64,000 nt of DNA from Panicum virgatum. Taxonomy: Eukaryota; Streptophyta; Magnoliopsida; Poales; Poaceae. Both the position numbers and the translations under genes were made by a program. Location: NCBI RefSeq assembly GCF_016808335.1, contig NC_053142.1, positions 40,281,674 through 40,345,673 of the forward strand. The letters are read 5' to 3'. Below the pieces are notes generated by a model. That model made no database searches. It was not told the origin of the DNA and saw nothing but the letters and a program-made list of their open reading frames with translations. Shown here in pieces: positions 35,400 through 46,971 of the stretch (positions are counted from its first letter, which is position 1; the number at the start of each line of letters is the position of its first letter).

Positions 35400-36166
35400 T
35401 TGAACCCACTAGCATAGAGGAAGCGCTTGGGGACTCGGATTGGGTGATGGCCATGCAAGAAGAATTGAACAACTTCACCCGCAATGAAGTTTGGGTCCTC
35501 GAAGCTCCTCCGAAAAACAAGAACATCATCGGCACTAAGTGGGTCTTCCGAAACAAGCAAGATGAACATGGGGTGGTGGTACGCAATAAAGCAAAACTTG
35601 TGGCAAAAGGGTTTTCTCAAGTCGAAGGTTCGGTTTTTGGTGAAACTTTTGCTCCGGTTGCAAGACTTGAAGCTATCCGCATCCTTCTTGCTTACTCTTC
35701 TCATCATAATATCAAATTATATCAAATGGATGTGAAAAGTGCATTCTTAAATGGCTTTATTAACGAACTTGTTTATGTTGAGCAACCTCCCGGGTTTGAA
35801 GATCCGAGGAATCCTAAGCATGTTTATAGGTTGCACAAAGCACTCTATGGGCTCAAACAAGTTCCAAGGGCTTGGTATGAGAGGTTTCGTGACTTCCTAA
35901 TCATGCAAGGCTTCAAGATCGGGAGGGTGGACACCACATTGTTCACAAAAGACTTCAACGGGGATCTTTTCATTTGTCAAATTTATGTTGACGATATTAT
36001 CTTTGGCTCAACTAATGATTTACTAAGCCATGAGTTTGCTACCATGATGTCTAGGGAATTCGAGATGTCCATGATCGGCGAATTGACCTTCTTCCTTGGT
36101 TTTCAAGTCAAACAATTGAAGGAAGGGATATTCATCTATCAAAAAAATATACTAAAGATATCTTGA
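35400..36166 (+). pseudogene. Copia reverse transcriptase, truncated by frameshift
   Basis: In frame with the integrase core. It shows [41 protein letters not shown] and the catalytic YVDDIIFG (about 35983-36006). The frame ends at 36164-36166 because a base has been lost or gained in the run of A at about 36141-36147. Confidence 0.9.
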
Positions 36167-36936
36167 AGAAGTTCAAGATGGATGAATGCAAGCCGATCAA
36201 GACACCCATGGCAACCAATGGGCATCTCGACTTGGATGTGGACGGTAAACCGGTTGATCAATCCCTCTATCGTTCAATGATAGGGTCTTTGCTTTACCTT
36301 ACCGCATCTAGGCCCGATATAATGTTTAGTGTGTGCGTGTGTGCCCGCTTTCAAGCAAACCCAAAGGAATCACACCTCTCGGCTGTGAATAGGATCCATC
36401 AGTATCTCAAGCACACCCAAAGCATAGGGTTGTGGTACCCCAAGGGCGCTAACTTAGATCTCTTGGGATATTCGGACTCGGATTTTGCCGGAAGCCGTGT
36501 GGATCGCAAGAGTACCTCCGGGGGTTGCCACTTACTTGGGCGTTCTCTAGTTTCTTGGTCAAGTAAGAAGCAAAATTCCGTGGCTTTGTCCACCGCGGAA
36601 GCGGAATATATAGCGGCCGGTGCATGTTGTGCCCAAATCCTATATATGAAGCAAACCCTTTTGGACTTTGGTGTGAAACTAAATAGGATTCCACTCCTTT
36701 GTGACAATGAAAGTGCCGTAAAAATTGCCAAAAATCCGGTTCAACACTCTCGCACAAAGCACATTGATATTCACCATCACTTCTTGCGTGATCACGAAGC
36801 TAAAGGAGACATATCTCTTCAAGGTGTGAGATCCGAGGAGGAATTGGCGGATATTTTCACAAAACCTTTAGACGAGAGTACCTTTGTTAGACTAAGAAAT
36901 GAGCTAAATGTTTTAGATGCGGCAAACATCATATAA
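36163..36936 (+). pseudogene. Copia RNase H and pol C-terminus
   Basis: Continues pol in a new frame. It contains SLLYLTASRPDIMFSVCVCARFQ and the RNase H core with GYSDSDFAG (Asp), STAEAEYIA (Glu), LLCDNESA (Asp) and the TKHIDIHHHF and ADIFTKPL segments. The C-terminal region is intact. Confidence 0.9.
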
Positions 36937-36938
36937 AG

Positions 36939-38346
36939 TTGCTATGCCATATAAAATGCATACATATTTATAGGACACTTGTCTAACCATGGTAAGATAG
37001 TGATGAGCATGAGTTTAGCCAGAGGTGGTGGTTCACTTGTTTTCCTCTAGGCTTGTAGAAAGGCTCATCATGAAGAAGCTTCCCATGGGTTCAAACTTGA
37101 CAAGTAGAACTTAAATTCTTTTTATGCATTTCTTGTCATATAGATGTGCACTTCATGTTTACCCTTCTCTCGCATGAGGTTATAGCTTGCACCATCATTG
37201 CATGCGTAAGGGTCACAAAGGAGATCACTTGATGAAAATGATACTTGTTTCATATGCAAGATCTCAATTCATGAGAAGTGAATAGAACAAAGTGTTAGGT
37301 GCATTATTGCCTAGTGAGTCATGTCGTGATGAGTTTGAAGCTCTCTATCTTCAATATTCCTATGACTTGGCTCATACATTTTATTTGGCGTTTTGTCTCG
37401 CTTCGCGGCTTTTCCTTGTGTTTGAAAAGAAAAACTATTAGACTTGTATGCTATCCTAAATATTTTGAGGGGTAAAGTCGCCTATGCAAGTTCATTAACT
37501 TGAGTTTAATTGAATTTTATAAGTTTATTGGACTCGGCATAGAAGAGTGAGCTGAGTGAAGGTTTTTCGGGTTCACCGGTTAAACCGACGTTTAATGGAT
37601 CTTCACCATCGGTTTAACCGGCGTTACTAAGTTCTGTCTCGGCTCAGTCAAATCTAGGCGTTCAACCGGCGTATGCAAATGTCACAGCATCGGAACAACC
37701 GGTGAACATAACATAGTTCTGACCTAGCAATCAACCGATGATTTCAGTGTTCAACCAGCAAGTTCAAACTTCACATCATCGGTTCAACAGGTGTTCAGAT
37801 GCAGATTTGCTGGAGTCTCAGGTAAACTGAACCGACGCAATCAACCGGCGTTCAAAACCTAAGAATCCAATCGACCGGGGTTAAAGAAAATCGCGGGGGC
37901 CCACATGTCATATGTTTCTTGCCCGCGGACACCGGCCTCTCTTCCTCATTGTTTTAGCCCGACTCCTCATCCATGCGCCACCGTTGCCCGCGCCGCCGAC
38001 TCTCTGCCATTCCACGCCGCCGCCACCGCTAGTCCGCGCCGCCACCGTGCGCTCACGCCACCGCCGCACACCGCGCCACCTCCGTGCGACTCCGCCCGCA
38101 CGCCGCTCCGCGCCGCCCGCGCTTGCGGCTCGCCACCGCCGTCGCCCACCGCCGCAAAACCGCGCCGCCACCACAAGCTCAAGCCGCTCCACGTCGCACC
38201 ACGCAGTGCCCACACGCCGCACGCCAATCTCCACTGCTTTCCACACCGCGCACGCCAACTGCTTGACGAATTGTCTGAGCCGTTTTTGCGTCGCCTCACG
38301 CTTGCCTTAGCACACCTGTACCGTGTTCTCACCACGACTCACTGAG
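36939..38346 (+). other. Copia spacer between pol and the 3' ORF
   Basis: Non-coding, 1.4 kb. From 37570 to 37880 it holds eight or more diverged copies of the CACCGGTTAAACCGACG-type motif that also fills the LTRs. It is followed by a Pro/Arg-rich CpG stretch (37900-38300) in which open frames occur by composition only. Confidence 0.7.
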
Positions 38347-40785
38347 ATGGGCCGCGAGAAGAGGAAGGGCAAGGAGATCGTGGTCGAGAAGCCGGTCCAC
38401 AAGCGGACCCGTGCAGAGAGGGAGGCCGAGAGGGCAGAGTTGGTGGCCAAGGCCGCCGAGGAGCAGGCTTCAGGGCGTGCTCGTTCGTTCCGGATCAGGG
38501 AGCAGCCCAGCAGTGGCAGAGGCAGAGGCAGAGTAGGAAGGGCCACCAGGGCCACGGCACAGCAGACAAAGAGAGATTCGTCTGAGGGGGAGCCGTCAGC
38601 TGAGTCAGAGGGGCAGAGTTCTCCTACTCCACGAAGGTCTGGCCGCTCTCGGCAGTCATCTGAGGGAGGTTCTCCGCCAGCGACCGAGCGTCGCACTAGA
38701 CCGAGGATGCGAGGAGGTCACCAGCCACAGGAACCTCGCAGGTCCACAGCTGCTGCAGCAGCAGCTCGCAGAGCCGAGGCCCTAGAGGCCGAGCGTGCTG
38801 TGTTTAGGATGGACACAGTCGTCCGTCTGGAGCCTGGTGTGCTGCTTCAGAACTTGACCAAGGCTAATGCAGCGAAGGTCAAGAGGCTCAGATGGAGTGT
38901 AGCAGAGGAGGATTGGTTCCCAGTTGGCCGTGACAGCCGTGTTAACAGGAGGTTCTGGACCTTGTTGCAGGCCAGTTTTTACGAGACCTATCAGAGGAGG
39001 GGCCACCAGATCTTCCCTCACCGTGTGCTTGACTGGGTCTCTCTGAGGACAGCAGCAGGAGGGGCAGATGTCAGAGAGAACTTTTCTCACTTCAGAGGGC
39101 TGCCTAGACTGCTTGAGATGGGGCATAACAGGTACATTGAGGATTGGGTCCGAGTGTTCTATGCCACAGCCTGGATTGCTCCCGAGCGCAGAGCCGTGCA
39201 TTTCATATTTGGAGGCTAGGTCTTTGGTTTGACGAGGGCGACGATTGCAGGAATCCTTGGAGTTGACTTGGTTGATGTCTCCCTGCATAAGAGAGTCTAC
39301 GGGGACGCAGATCCACCTCGCAGGGCGTTGATTGGTGGGATAGCACCTTCTCACGAGGCGATCTCTCGGTGTTTTCGTCAGCCGTTCCCTACTTCCTATG
39401 CTAGGGTCCCCTACCTGCTGACAGCCGAGGCTTACACAGTACACATGGCCCTCCGGAGGACCTTGTTACCGAGGAGTGGCTACCCAGAGGGGTTCACAGG
39501 ACTGCAGTAGCTACTACTACTCCACATCCTCACTCATGAGCCTTTTGACATTGTGGACTTTATTTTGGCTGAGATCGAGGATGTGATCACTGACGGGATG
39601 GGGGTCGTGCGGCAGTTTCCTTATGCACACTGGATCAGTTATATTTGTTCTATGATCGTGCTCGCTGACTTGCCGATCAGTGCTGTCTACCGCCAGGATG
39701 AGGCTCCCCGGTTCCCAGTCTACCGTCCCACTGCTCCACAGGACCGGAGGAGGGGCAGATAGGCAGACAGAGTTGCAATGGCACAGCTACCAGCTGAGGT
39801 GCAGGCCCGAGTGGCAGAGGAGGAGGAGGAGGCACTACTAGCAGCAGAGGCACAGCTTCCCGGAGGAGATGATGGGATTCACTGGTCTGACATTGAGACA
39901 GACTCCTCCGAGGACGACGAGTACTTCCCTCCTGCACCAGCTACTCATGATCACGAGGCAGGAGGATCCAGAGAGCCAGTTGAGCCAGCAGTCACTACTG
40001 TCTCCGAGTCTCAGGTGACTCAGCCGTCCGAGCTCACCTCTCTACTCCAGCAGCTAGTCAGTCAGCAGAGAGAGGATCGGCTCGCGACAGAGGCCCGGCT
40101 TACTGCCATCCAGAGGGAGGCTGCTCTAGAGCGCGCTGCATCTGAGGAGCGGTTTGTCGGCCTACTTGATAGAGTTAATCAGAGGACAGACGCTCAGTTT
40201 CAGCAGATGCAGCAGGGCATGATGGCTATGTTCGGCATGATCACACAGCTATACTCTCACTCCGGACTAGCCCCGCAGCAGCCAGGTCTTCAAGGTATGG
40301 GAGCACCTACACTTACAGTTACTCTAGCTCCAGCCTCTACTGCAGCTCCAGCTTCTTCGACGACACCGGAGACCACATTCTCGATGTCCGCACTTCTTGG
40401 GTCTGCCGGTCGTCAGATCTTCTCGCCACTGCCAGCGACTATGCTTTTTCGGGACTCACCGTCAGCAGTTCAGTCAGTCGCCCTCCCCATCGTACCACAG
40501 GCACTACCTTCAGGGGGAGGAGGAGGAGAGGAGTCCCTACTTCCACAGTTGACGCAGCCAACAGCCTCAGCAGTCACGTCTTCAGATGCTGACACCTCTT
40601 CTGCTGACCCAATTACGACTTCTATGGATCCTCTCCCAAGCAGTGCCAGCACGAGAGCCTCCACGACAGATACACCTCCAGTCAGCTCGGACCCGCAGCT
40701 CCCGTCCGTCACCGAGGGTTCTCCGTCCGACGACGACGACGACCTGGACCGCTTCCTCGCTGTGCCGCGACAGCAGGACCCGTAG
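38347..40785 (+). pseudogene. Extra ORF 3' of pol (SIRE env-position ORF), interrupted by three TAG codons
   Basis: One continuous frame of 813 codons from ATG 38347 to the stop at 40783-40785, broken only by three in-frame ambers at 39217, 39508 and 39760. The N-terminus is basic and Arg/Ser/Ala-rich. The middle (about 38800-39750) has a folded-looking region with RRFWTLLQASFYETYQRRGH and LLEMGHNRYIEDWVRVFYAT, resembling what I remember as the putative plant transposon protein family. Next come an acidic segment, a Gln-rich probable coiled coil (40030-40240), and a Ser/Thr/Pro-rich tail ending in Asp repeats. No clear signal peptide or membrane span is visible, so an envelope role is not supported by the sequence. 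Confidence 0.8.
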
Positions 40786-41095
40786 CTCGCCTTTTTGGTG
40801 CTTTGATGCCAAAGGGGGAGAGAGTTAGGGGGAGTCACAGAGCAGTTGGAGTTAGGGGAGGGTAGAGCTAGCAGAGTGCTCGTAGATGCCAGGACTTGTT
40901 TGGTGTATCTTCATTGGTTTTTGGTTCATGGACATGTATATTAGACTCTTGTGCGTGTTGCTCTTTATGACATGTCTATGGATTCTGTTCGAGCCTTCGT
41001 GTTCTTTTTGCTTTTCTTTTCGCGCATTAACCTTTCTTGCTTTACTCGTTTAAGTTATTATTTGTGTTGTCATCAATCACCAAAAAGGGGGAGAT
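40786..41095 (+). other. Copia 3' untranslated region and polypurine tract
   Basis: Contains two AAAGGGGGAG-type runs, one near 40811 (CCAAAGGGGGAGAG) and one at 41081-41094 directly before the 3' LTR. The latter is the functional polypurine tract by position. Confidence 0.8.
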
Positions 41096-42698
41096 TGAAA
41101 GCATCTAGGCCCTCAAGGTATGTTTCGGTGATTAATGACAACCATTATTGTGACTAATGAGTTTGTGCAGCTTAATGAAATCTTATCGCTCATTGGATCA
41201 TATGTTAAAGAGGCCCCTAAATTTCATTATTCAAAAAGGCAATCTCGGTATTCAACTCAAGTATATAACAAGACTAAGGATCTTTCTAGTCCTAAGTGTC
41301 GCAAAGTTGCGAAGGACACTTAGGTTAGTATAGGTTTTATAGTTTTGTAGAGGTCGCACTATTAAGAGGGGTTAAGGCCAAGTAACTTGAGCATGGACAT
41401 GGTCAATCAAAAAATGGATGCACACATTGGTCACTCAGGTTCTTGGGAGCTCAAACAAGTGCTACTCAACTCATATCTCAAGCAAAGATGGATTTCATTC
41501 AAAACTCAAATCAAAACAGACAAAATCAGGAAAAAGTCTTATCACCGGTTTAACCGACGCCTTCAAGTTTCTATACGTCGGTTAAACGCTGTCACTGAAG
41601 CATGGACACTGAGTACACTGGTTAAACCGACGATATTTGAAATTAATGTCGGTGCAGTTGTCCAGAACATTGGTTTTCCAGGGGTTTATGAGCTTATACT
41701 CACCGGTTAAACCGACGATGGATTTGAGCTACCGTCGGTGTAGTTGTCCAGAGAGTTGGTTTTTCTGTTAATCATGGGACAACTACATTCACCGGTTAAA
41801 CCGATGATACGTCGGTTAAATTGCCAGAGCAGTAACAGCTAGTTTTTCAAAAGGGCAGTTTACATTCATCGGTTAAACCGACGATGACTTTTGGAGGGCC
41901 GTCGGATTAACCAGCGTTGCGTACTTTTCTGGCAACTTTTCTCCAACGGCTCTATCCATATGAGCTGCCTATATATACCCCTCCAATGGGTCATTTTACT
42001 AAATTCTTGACACCAGGCAACACTCATACACTCATTCTTTTGTTGAGAGCCACCTTGAGCTTCACATTCCACTCATTTGATCATTCAATCATCCAAGAAG
42101 CAAGGCTAAGGACTTGAGTAGGGAGAAGCTTGTGTGCATACATTCTTGGTGATCGGTTCTTGCTCAAGTGAAGGCCCTAGCTTGTTACTCTTGGTGATTG
42201 GCATCACCTAGGCGATCTTGGTGACTGAGGTGCTTCTTGCGGAGCTTGCCAAGTTGATTGTGGGAGCCTGAAGAAGATTGTACGTGGCTTGAGCTCCACC
42301 ACGCCGGGATGGTGAACGGAGACTCTTAGTAAGCACCCTCGTCTTGGTGACTTGGGAGGTGACAAGACTCTTAGTGAGTGTCACAACGTGGATTAGGGGT
42401 GTGTGCCAACACATCGACACCACGGGAAAAAATCTGGTCGTCTCTTGCCAACTCTTTACATTCAATCACTTACTTTCATGCTATTTATTCATGTACTTGA
42501 CCCTAGAGATCATAACTTAGCTCTACCTTGCTTAGCTTTATATCCTGTTGTATCCTTTATAGCTTGTGTTGGTTGCTTAGTTAGCCGGTTGGTGAATTGA
42601 GCCTTACTAGTATTGCATAGGTTAAGGTTGCTTTATTTTGTTTTAGAAATTTGAAAAAGGCCCAATTCACCCCCCCTCTTGTTCCATCGATCCTTACA
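41096..42698 (+). repeat. Copia 3' LTR
   Basis: 1,603 bp, partner of 29922-31530. It carries the same motif cluster (41540-41920) and TATA (about 41969-41977). Differences from the 5' LTR include an 8-base deletion near 41336 and CATATG (about 41957) in place of the G-box CACGTG. Confidence 0.93.
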
Positions 42699-42703
42699 CT
42701 TAT

Positions 42704-44834
42704 ATATTTAATTTTAAATTTAGCGATTTTGCTAATAGTAACTCTTTTATATCAAGTGCTAATGCTAATAATTCTAATTTTATTATTTTTATAATTATGA
42801 ATTTATATATTTAATAATTGTATCCAACATGAACTCTTTGGTTAATTCCTAATTTCCTTATATTCTTCTAATTCCGAATTTATAGCCGCGGGTAGCTTGT
42901 TTTTTATTGAATTATTTTTTGTATTTTTACCTTAACAGAAAAGATGTATTTGCTATTTTATTTACCTATCTTTCGCCCTCGTTTAATATTACATGTACCT
43001 TTCTATGTATAGAAGTTTATATCAATCATTTATTTCTATACCAGGTTTGCATATTTTAATACTTTAATATGCAAAATATCAATTTGAGAATCGTATTTAA
43101 TATTGGGTCATGTTGAATAGATGTTTGACCTCGATTTGTACCTTTCAATATTTTATTATTCTTTAGCGAAAAGATCTCAAACCTAGTTGTTAGAATACCT
43201 AAGTAGCTTCTAGTAGACTTAGGTCTAGCTTATTGTGGAAGCAAATTAAAAATAATCATGGATAAAATATTTTAAAAAAGGTTGGGCCTCTTTGCTGGCT
43301 TCGGTCAAAATATATTATTTTTTTATTCATTTTCACTTGTCCGTACAAAACTTATATACATGCTATATTACTATATATCTATATATTAATTTTTATTCAG
43401 TGAAACCTATTGGTATTTTCCCCATTTATGTAGATTTTTTATTTATTTTTAGCCTATCTGACTGATTGCATAATTGGTCAACTTCATACTTTTGTCATCT
43501 CGGCGATGTATAGTTCCAGACATGTCTTCGCTGGTGTTTCTAACTCTTTTCTTTTGATTTCCATTTCCTTGAGCTATTTCGATTGATTTCTCCATCTTCT
43601 GCTTTTTTCTCCACACATTTGAAATCAATTAGTGTATTTCTGCACCTAACTGAGTCGTTCTCTGTTTAGTTCGACTCACTTGCTGTTTTTTCCTAAGAGA
43701 AGAGGAAAAACAACACCAACTGTATTGAATTATTTTGTTGTAGGCTATCAACTTAGGGCTAGTTTGGCAGGACTTCGGCTATGGCTGAAATGACTCCGGT
43801 TGTAGCTCCGTTGATGGAGCAACTTCTCTAATGGAGATGGAGCTTGGAAAACGTTTGGTAAAACTACTTCTATTTTTCATGAGTACATGGAAGATGTTAA
43901 ATATGCAAAGTGATCCTAGCTTATGATTCCTTACAGATAAATTTTATTATTCTCCTACAATTTATAATATGATTTTATAATAATATAATTTTATATGAAG
44001 TAACATAGTAGTAATATAATAATAGAATAAGCCAAAAATTTATCTTTTCTTCTTTTTTCCCTCACTTTTGTCATTTTTCCTACCTTTCTTTTCTCTTTTA
44101 TCTTTTTCTAGTTTTTTATCCGATCTACTTTGCTCCTTCTTTATCCTTTCCCCACACAAGTTATGTATAGATTATGGAATATGTAATATTTTAAAACACG
44201 GTATAAGTCAAGACACTAATGGAAATATGGATTCTTATGCGAACTTTGTATTTTCTACGGACTCTGTTTTGGTAATACGGACTTTGGATAATTTAGAATA
44301 TTGCATCTTCATTGAATTCAACATGAACTCTTCTAGTTAGTTTAGACCACGTTGTGTCTCCTTTAACACTATTATATTTGATAATAGATAAATAATTAAT
44401 TATTATACTTAGAAAGGTTAATTTTTTCTTCATGTTAATGGAAATTAACGCTTTGCCTACGCATCAAGAATATCACACGTGTGTATGGTTCAGCGTGGCG
44501 CATGGAGGGTAACGTGCTTTCGTCTTATTATAGATACGGGCTCAACCACATTGGTGCCTTGCTATTCGTAATGCGCGCTGCTAGCTTCTTGCTATTTGAA
44601 TAGCTCAACATATAGTTTTGCGCACTCCACAAGTCCACAGCATCAGAGGACAAACCCGTTGAATGCCTAAGTTGAAACAATTTAATATGGTGCAGATCGA
44701 TATATGTAGGGCGAATATTTGAACCACAATTCCATAGCCCCCAGTACTGGCATATGCAAGTCCTGCCTCTTATTTTTGTCGAATTGCTAGTCAGGCTAAT
44801 CAGTTTCTGCACGCATAGCAAATAAAACAAATTA
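42704..44834. other. Right part of the Helitron body
   Basis: AT-rich and without a supported gene. About 43757-43870 resembles one end of a grass MITE (GGCTAGTTTGGCAGGACTTC followed by GGAGC-rich words), but no second end was found. Confidence 0.4.
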
Positions 44835-45179
44835 GGTTGTGTTTAGATGCTGAAAAAATTTAGACAAAATTCACTGTAGCAATTTTCAACCGAAAGTAGA
44901 AGGACTAAACATGATCTAATTATAAAATTAATTACACAGATGGACGGGAAATCGCGAAACAAATCTATTAAACCTAATTAATCCGTCATTAGAGGTTGTT
45001 TACTGTAGCACAATATTATCTAATCATAGTCCAACTAGACTTAAAAGATTCATCTCACAATTACACTCGGGGTTAGGGAATGAGTTTTATTAGTTATCCA
45101 TATTTAATACTTCTAATTAGTGGTCAAACATTTGAAATTACTGCATGTCCTAATTTTTTTTTGGAATCTAAACATAGCC
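44835..45179. mobile_element. Tourist-like MITE inside the Helitron
   Basis: 345 bp flanked by TTA (44832-44834 and 45180-45182). Ends are GGTTGTGTTTAGATGC and, reversed, GGCTATGTTTAGATTCC. The internal segment AAATCGCGAAACAAATCTAT matches the element at 18337-18700, so the two belong to related families. Confidence 0.85.
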
Positions 45180-45182
45180 TTA

Positions 45183-45790
45183 GGATGGAAGCTGCAGCAC
45201 TCAAATCGAGCTCCTCATCCGCGGGATCGAGTTGTTTCCTGTCTAAACGAAGTTCTCATGACTCAATTTAATTACTTCTTGTCCAAATTGATTTTTCTCA
45301 TCTGCGGATTGCGGCCTAGCCAACCGTCCAACCCTATCGAGATCTTGTTCTTTATTGGATTGAACTTCTTTTCATCAATAATTATGTTGCTAATTCTTGG
45401 ATTTATTAGCTTGCATCTATCTAGACCGGGTGTCTCATTATATAAAATTGAGCTTGCATCTATTTAATAATGTGAGCGACATAGAGGACAGGATGCATGG
45501 GGGTGCTGTACGTGTGTGATTAGGGAAAGGAAACATAGAATCCATGTCCATGTTATCGTATTCGGCATGAACTCTTTGGTCATGTCCTAATTTTTTTAAA
45601 TTCGAAAATAGCTATTTTCTAATTGTATTTGATATGGACTCTTGAGTTGATCTAGACCGTTAGATCTTCATAAAATCCAACGGTGCAAATCTTCTCTTTT
45701 TTAGATTAACGTGAGAATTTCTAGACTCTCTCGGCAAATATGGTGGCTTCTTTCGACTTCTTTTAACCTTCTCTTATTAATATAATAGAG
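45183..45790. other. Helitron 5'-proximal segment
   Basis: No gene. Ends with the putative Helitron 5' terminus. The words TATTCGGCATGAACTCTTTGGT (about 45561) and TTTGATATGGACTCTTGAGT (about 45648) are internal relatives of the motif seen at about 29880 and 42820. Confidence 0.45.
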
Positions 45791-46971
45791 TATTATATTC
45801 TTCAGAATGCTGGAGGATGACACATAGGTTAGAGAAGTTAACAGTAGCAAGAAAGGGAGATTTAAAGCAGGAAGAAATTGTCAGACAGAATCCCATAGCA
45901 TTGAGCAATTCAAACTTGTACGCCTATACGTATAAGCTGTCATTATAGTAATGGCAGTCATGGCTCTAATACACTGTTGTAATGCTATCGGTAAAATCTA
46001 ATGCCATAACAAGTTGCCAACAAAGGCAGCTGCAAATGTCTGGTATCCGTCGGCATTAAAAATTGTCCATGTCAGCTTGTACATGACACATAAGCATTTT
46101 GCTTACAAGGAAGAGAGAGACGGGAGACAAAGTACACTTGTATAGTAAGGAAGATGCAGCACTTCATACTGGACCAAGAAGATACGTACATGTAAATTGT
46201 TGAAGGGGTAGAGAAGAGGAAAGCTACCATGATATAAACCTCTGAAATGGTTCTCTCTGGTACCTTAAGACTTTAGTGATGTGGAAGATTGCAATACAAG
46301 TTTATATATGACCACTTAGTGATGTGGAAGATTGCAATACAAGTTTATATATGACCACTGTGAGTGTCATAAGGACAAGTTTGTAATAGCATTAATGGAA
46401 AATTGATCCAGGCATAGAAGGTGTCATAAATAGATCCTATTAAAACGAAAAGCCATTTTTGTGCAATACTGCAGAAAAAAATTCTGCATCAAGCAAGGAT
46501 TTCCTAACTGCAGGTGCAGCTTTTTTTTTTTGGGGGGGGGACCAAAATCCAGGTGATGCCCTAAGTTACTGCCAAAATCTAATTAATGTTCCCTGTTTTG
46601 CTAAGCACTAGCTTCATAGTTCATCAACAGGGCACAGCAAAACAAATTATGAAGAATCAATTTTGATACACAAATAGGTAATACCAGCTTTAGTGCAGTA
46701 GGTTGCCGGAAAGTGAAACTAACAAAACCAAGCATATGTTTACGTGTCAGGATTAAAGTGCCAACAGATTGCCAAAATGGCAATACGGCTGTTACAATGC
46801 ACTTTCAATATTTTTCACATAAAGCAGCAGATCACTAGCTGTGATGTCAATATATTGCAGTCACAAACAAGTCATAAGGTAGACGACAAGAAAAATATGC
46901 AACAGCTAATCTACAAGTCTTACCTAATATTCTTTGCTGGAATATAGAGCTAGTTATGTACAGTAAATTAT
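45791..46971. other. Intergenic DNA and 3' flank of HUS1
   Basis: No additional gene. Contains a perfect 43-bp tandem duplication at 46274-46359. Sequence close to 46971 probably includes the HUS1 3' UTR. Confidence 0.5.
46274..46359. repeat. Perfect 43-bp tandem duplication
   Basis: Two identical units, 46274-46316 and 46317-46359, beginning TAGTGATGTGGAAGATTGCA. The identity of the copies points to a very recent event. Confidence 0.9.

Larger units (their letters stand above)
29922..42698 (+). mobile_element. Ty1/copia retrotransposon, SIRE/Maximus-type, degenerate
   Basis: A 12,777-bp element with a perfect 5-bp duplication CTTAT (29917-29921 and 42699-42703). LTRs of about 1.6 kb start TGAAA and end CTTACA. 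Primer site TTGGTATCAGAGC (31532-31544) matches initiator tRNA-Met; the polypurine tract AAAAAGGGGGAGAT lies just before the right LTR. Coding order is gag, protease, integrase, reverse transcriptase, RNase H, then an extra ORF 3' of pol, as in the SIRE lineage. Frameshifts and stops interrupt every ORF, so it cannot make its own proteins. The LTRs differ by a few percent plus small indels, so insertion is not very recent. Confidence 0.95.
28467..45790 (-). mobile_element. Probable Helitron, minus strand, carrying nested insertions
   Basis: The 3' end on the minus strand is at 28467-28497: a hairpin CCCGCGCAATTTGCGCGGG, then GCACCTTG, then CTAG, with a T as the next base outside, the layout of a Helitron terminus. 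The matching 5' end would be at about 45789-45790, where the minus strand reads CTCTATTATATTAATAAGAG, like the TCTCTATTA-type starts of grass Helitrons. The outer flanks are A and T, as expected for insertion into AT without duplication. The span is 17.3 kb, of which 12.8 kb is a nested copia element and 0.35 kb a MITE, so the Helitron itself is about 4.2 kb. No RepHel frame remains, so it is non-autonomous. Pairing the two ends is an inference. Confidence 0.6.

Noticed and set aside
37905..38345. Pro/His/Arg-rich frames between copia pol and the 3' ORF
   Set aside because: Open in several frames because of GC composition; no similarity to retroelement proteins.
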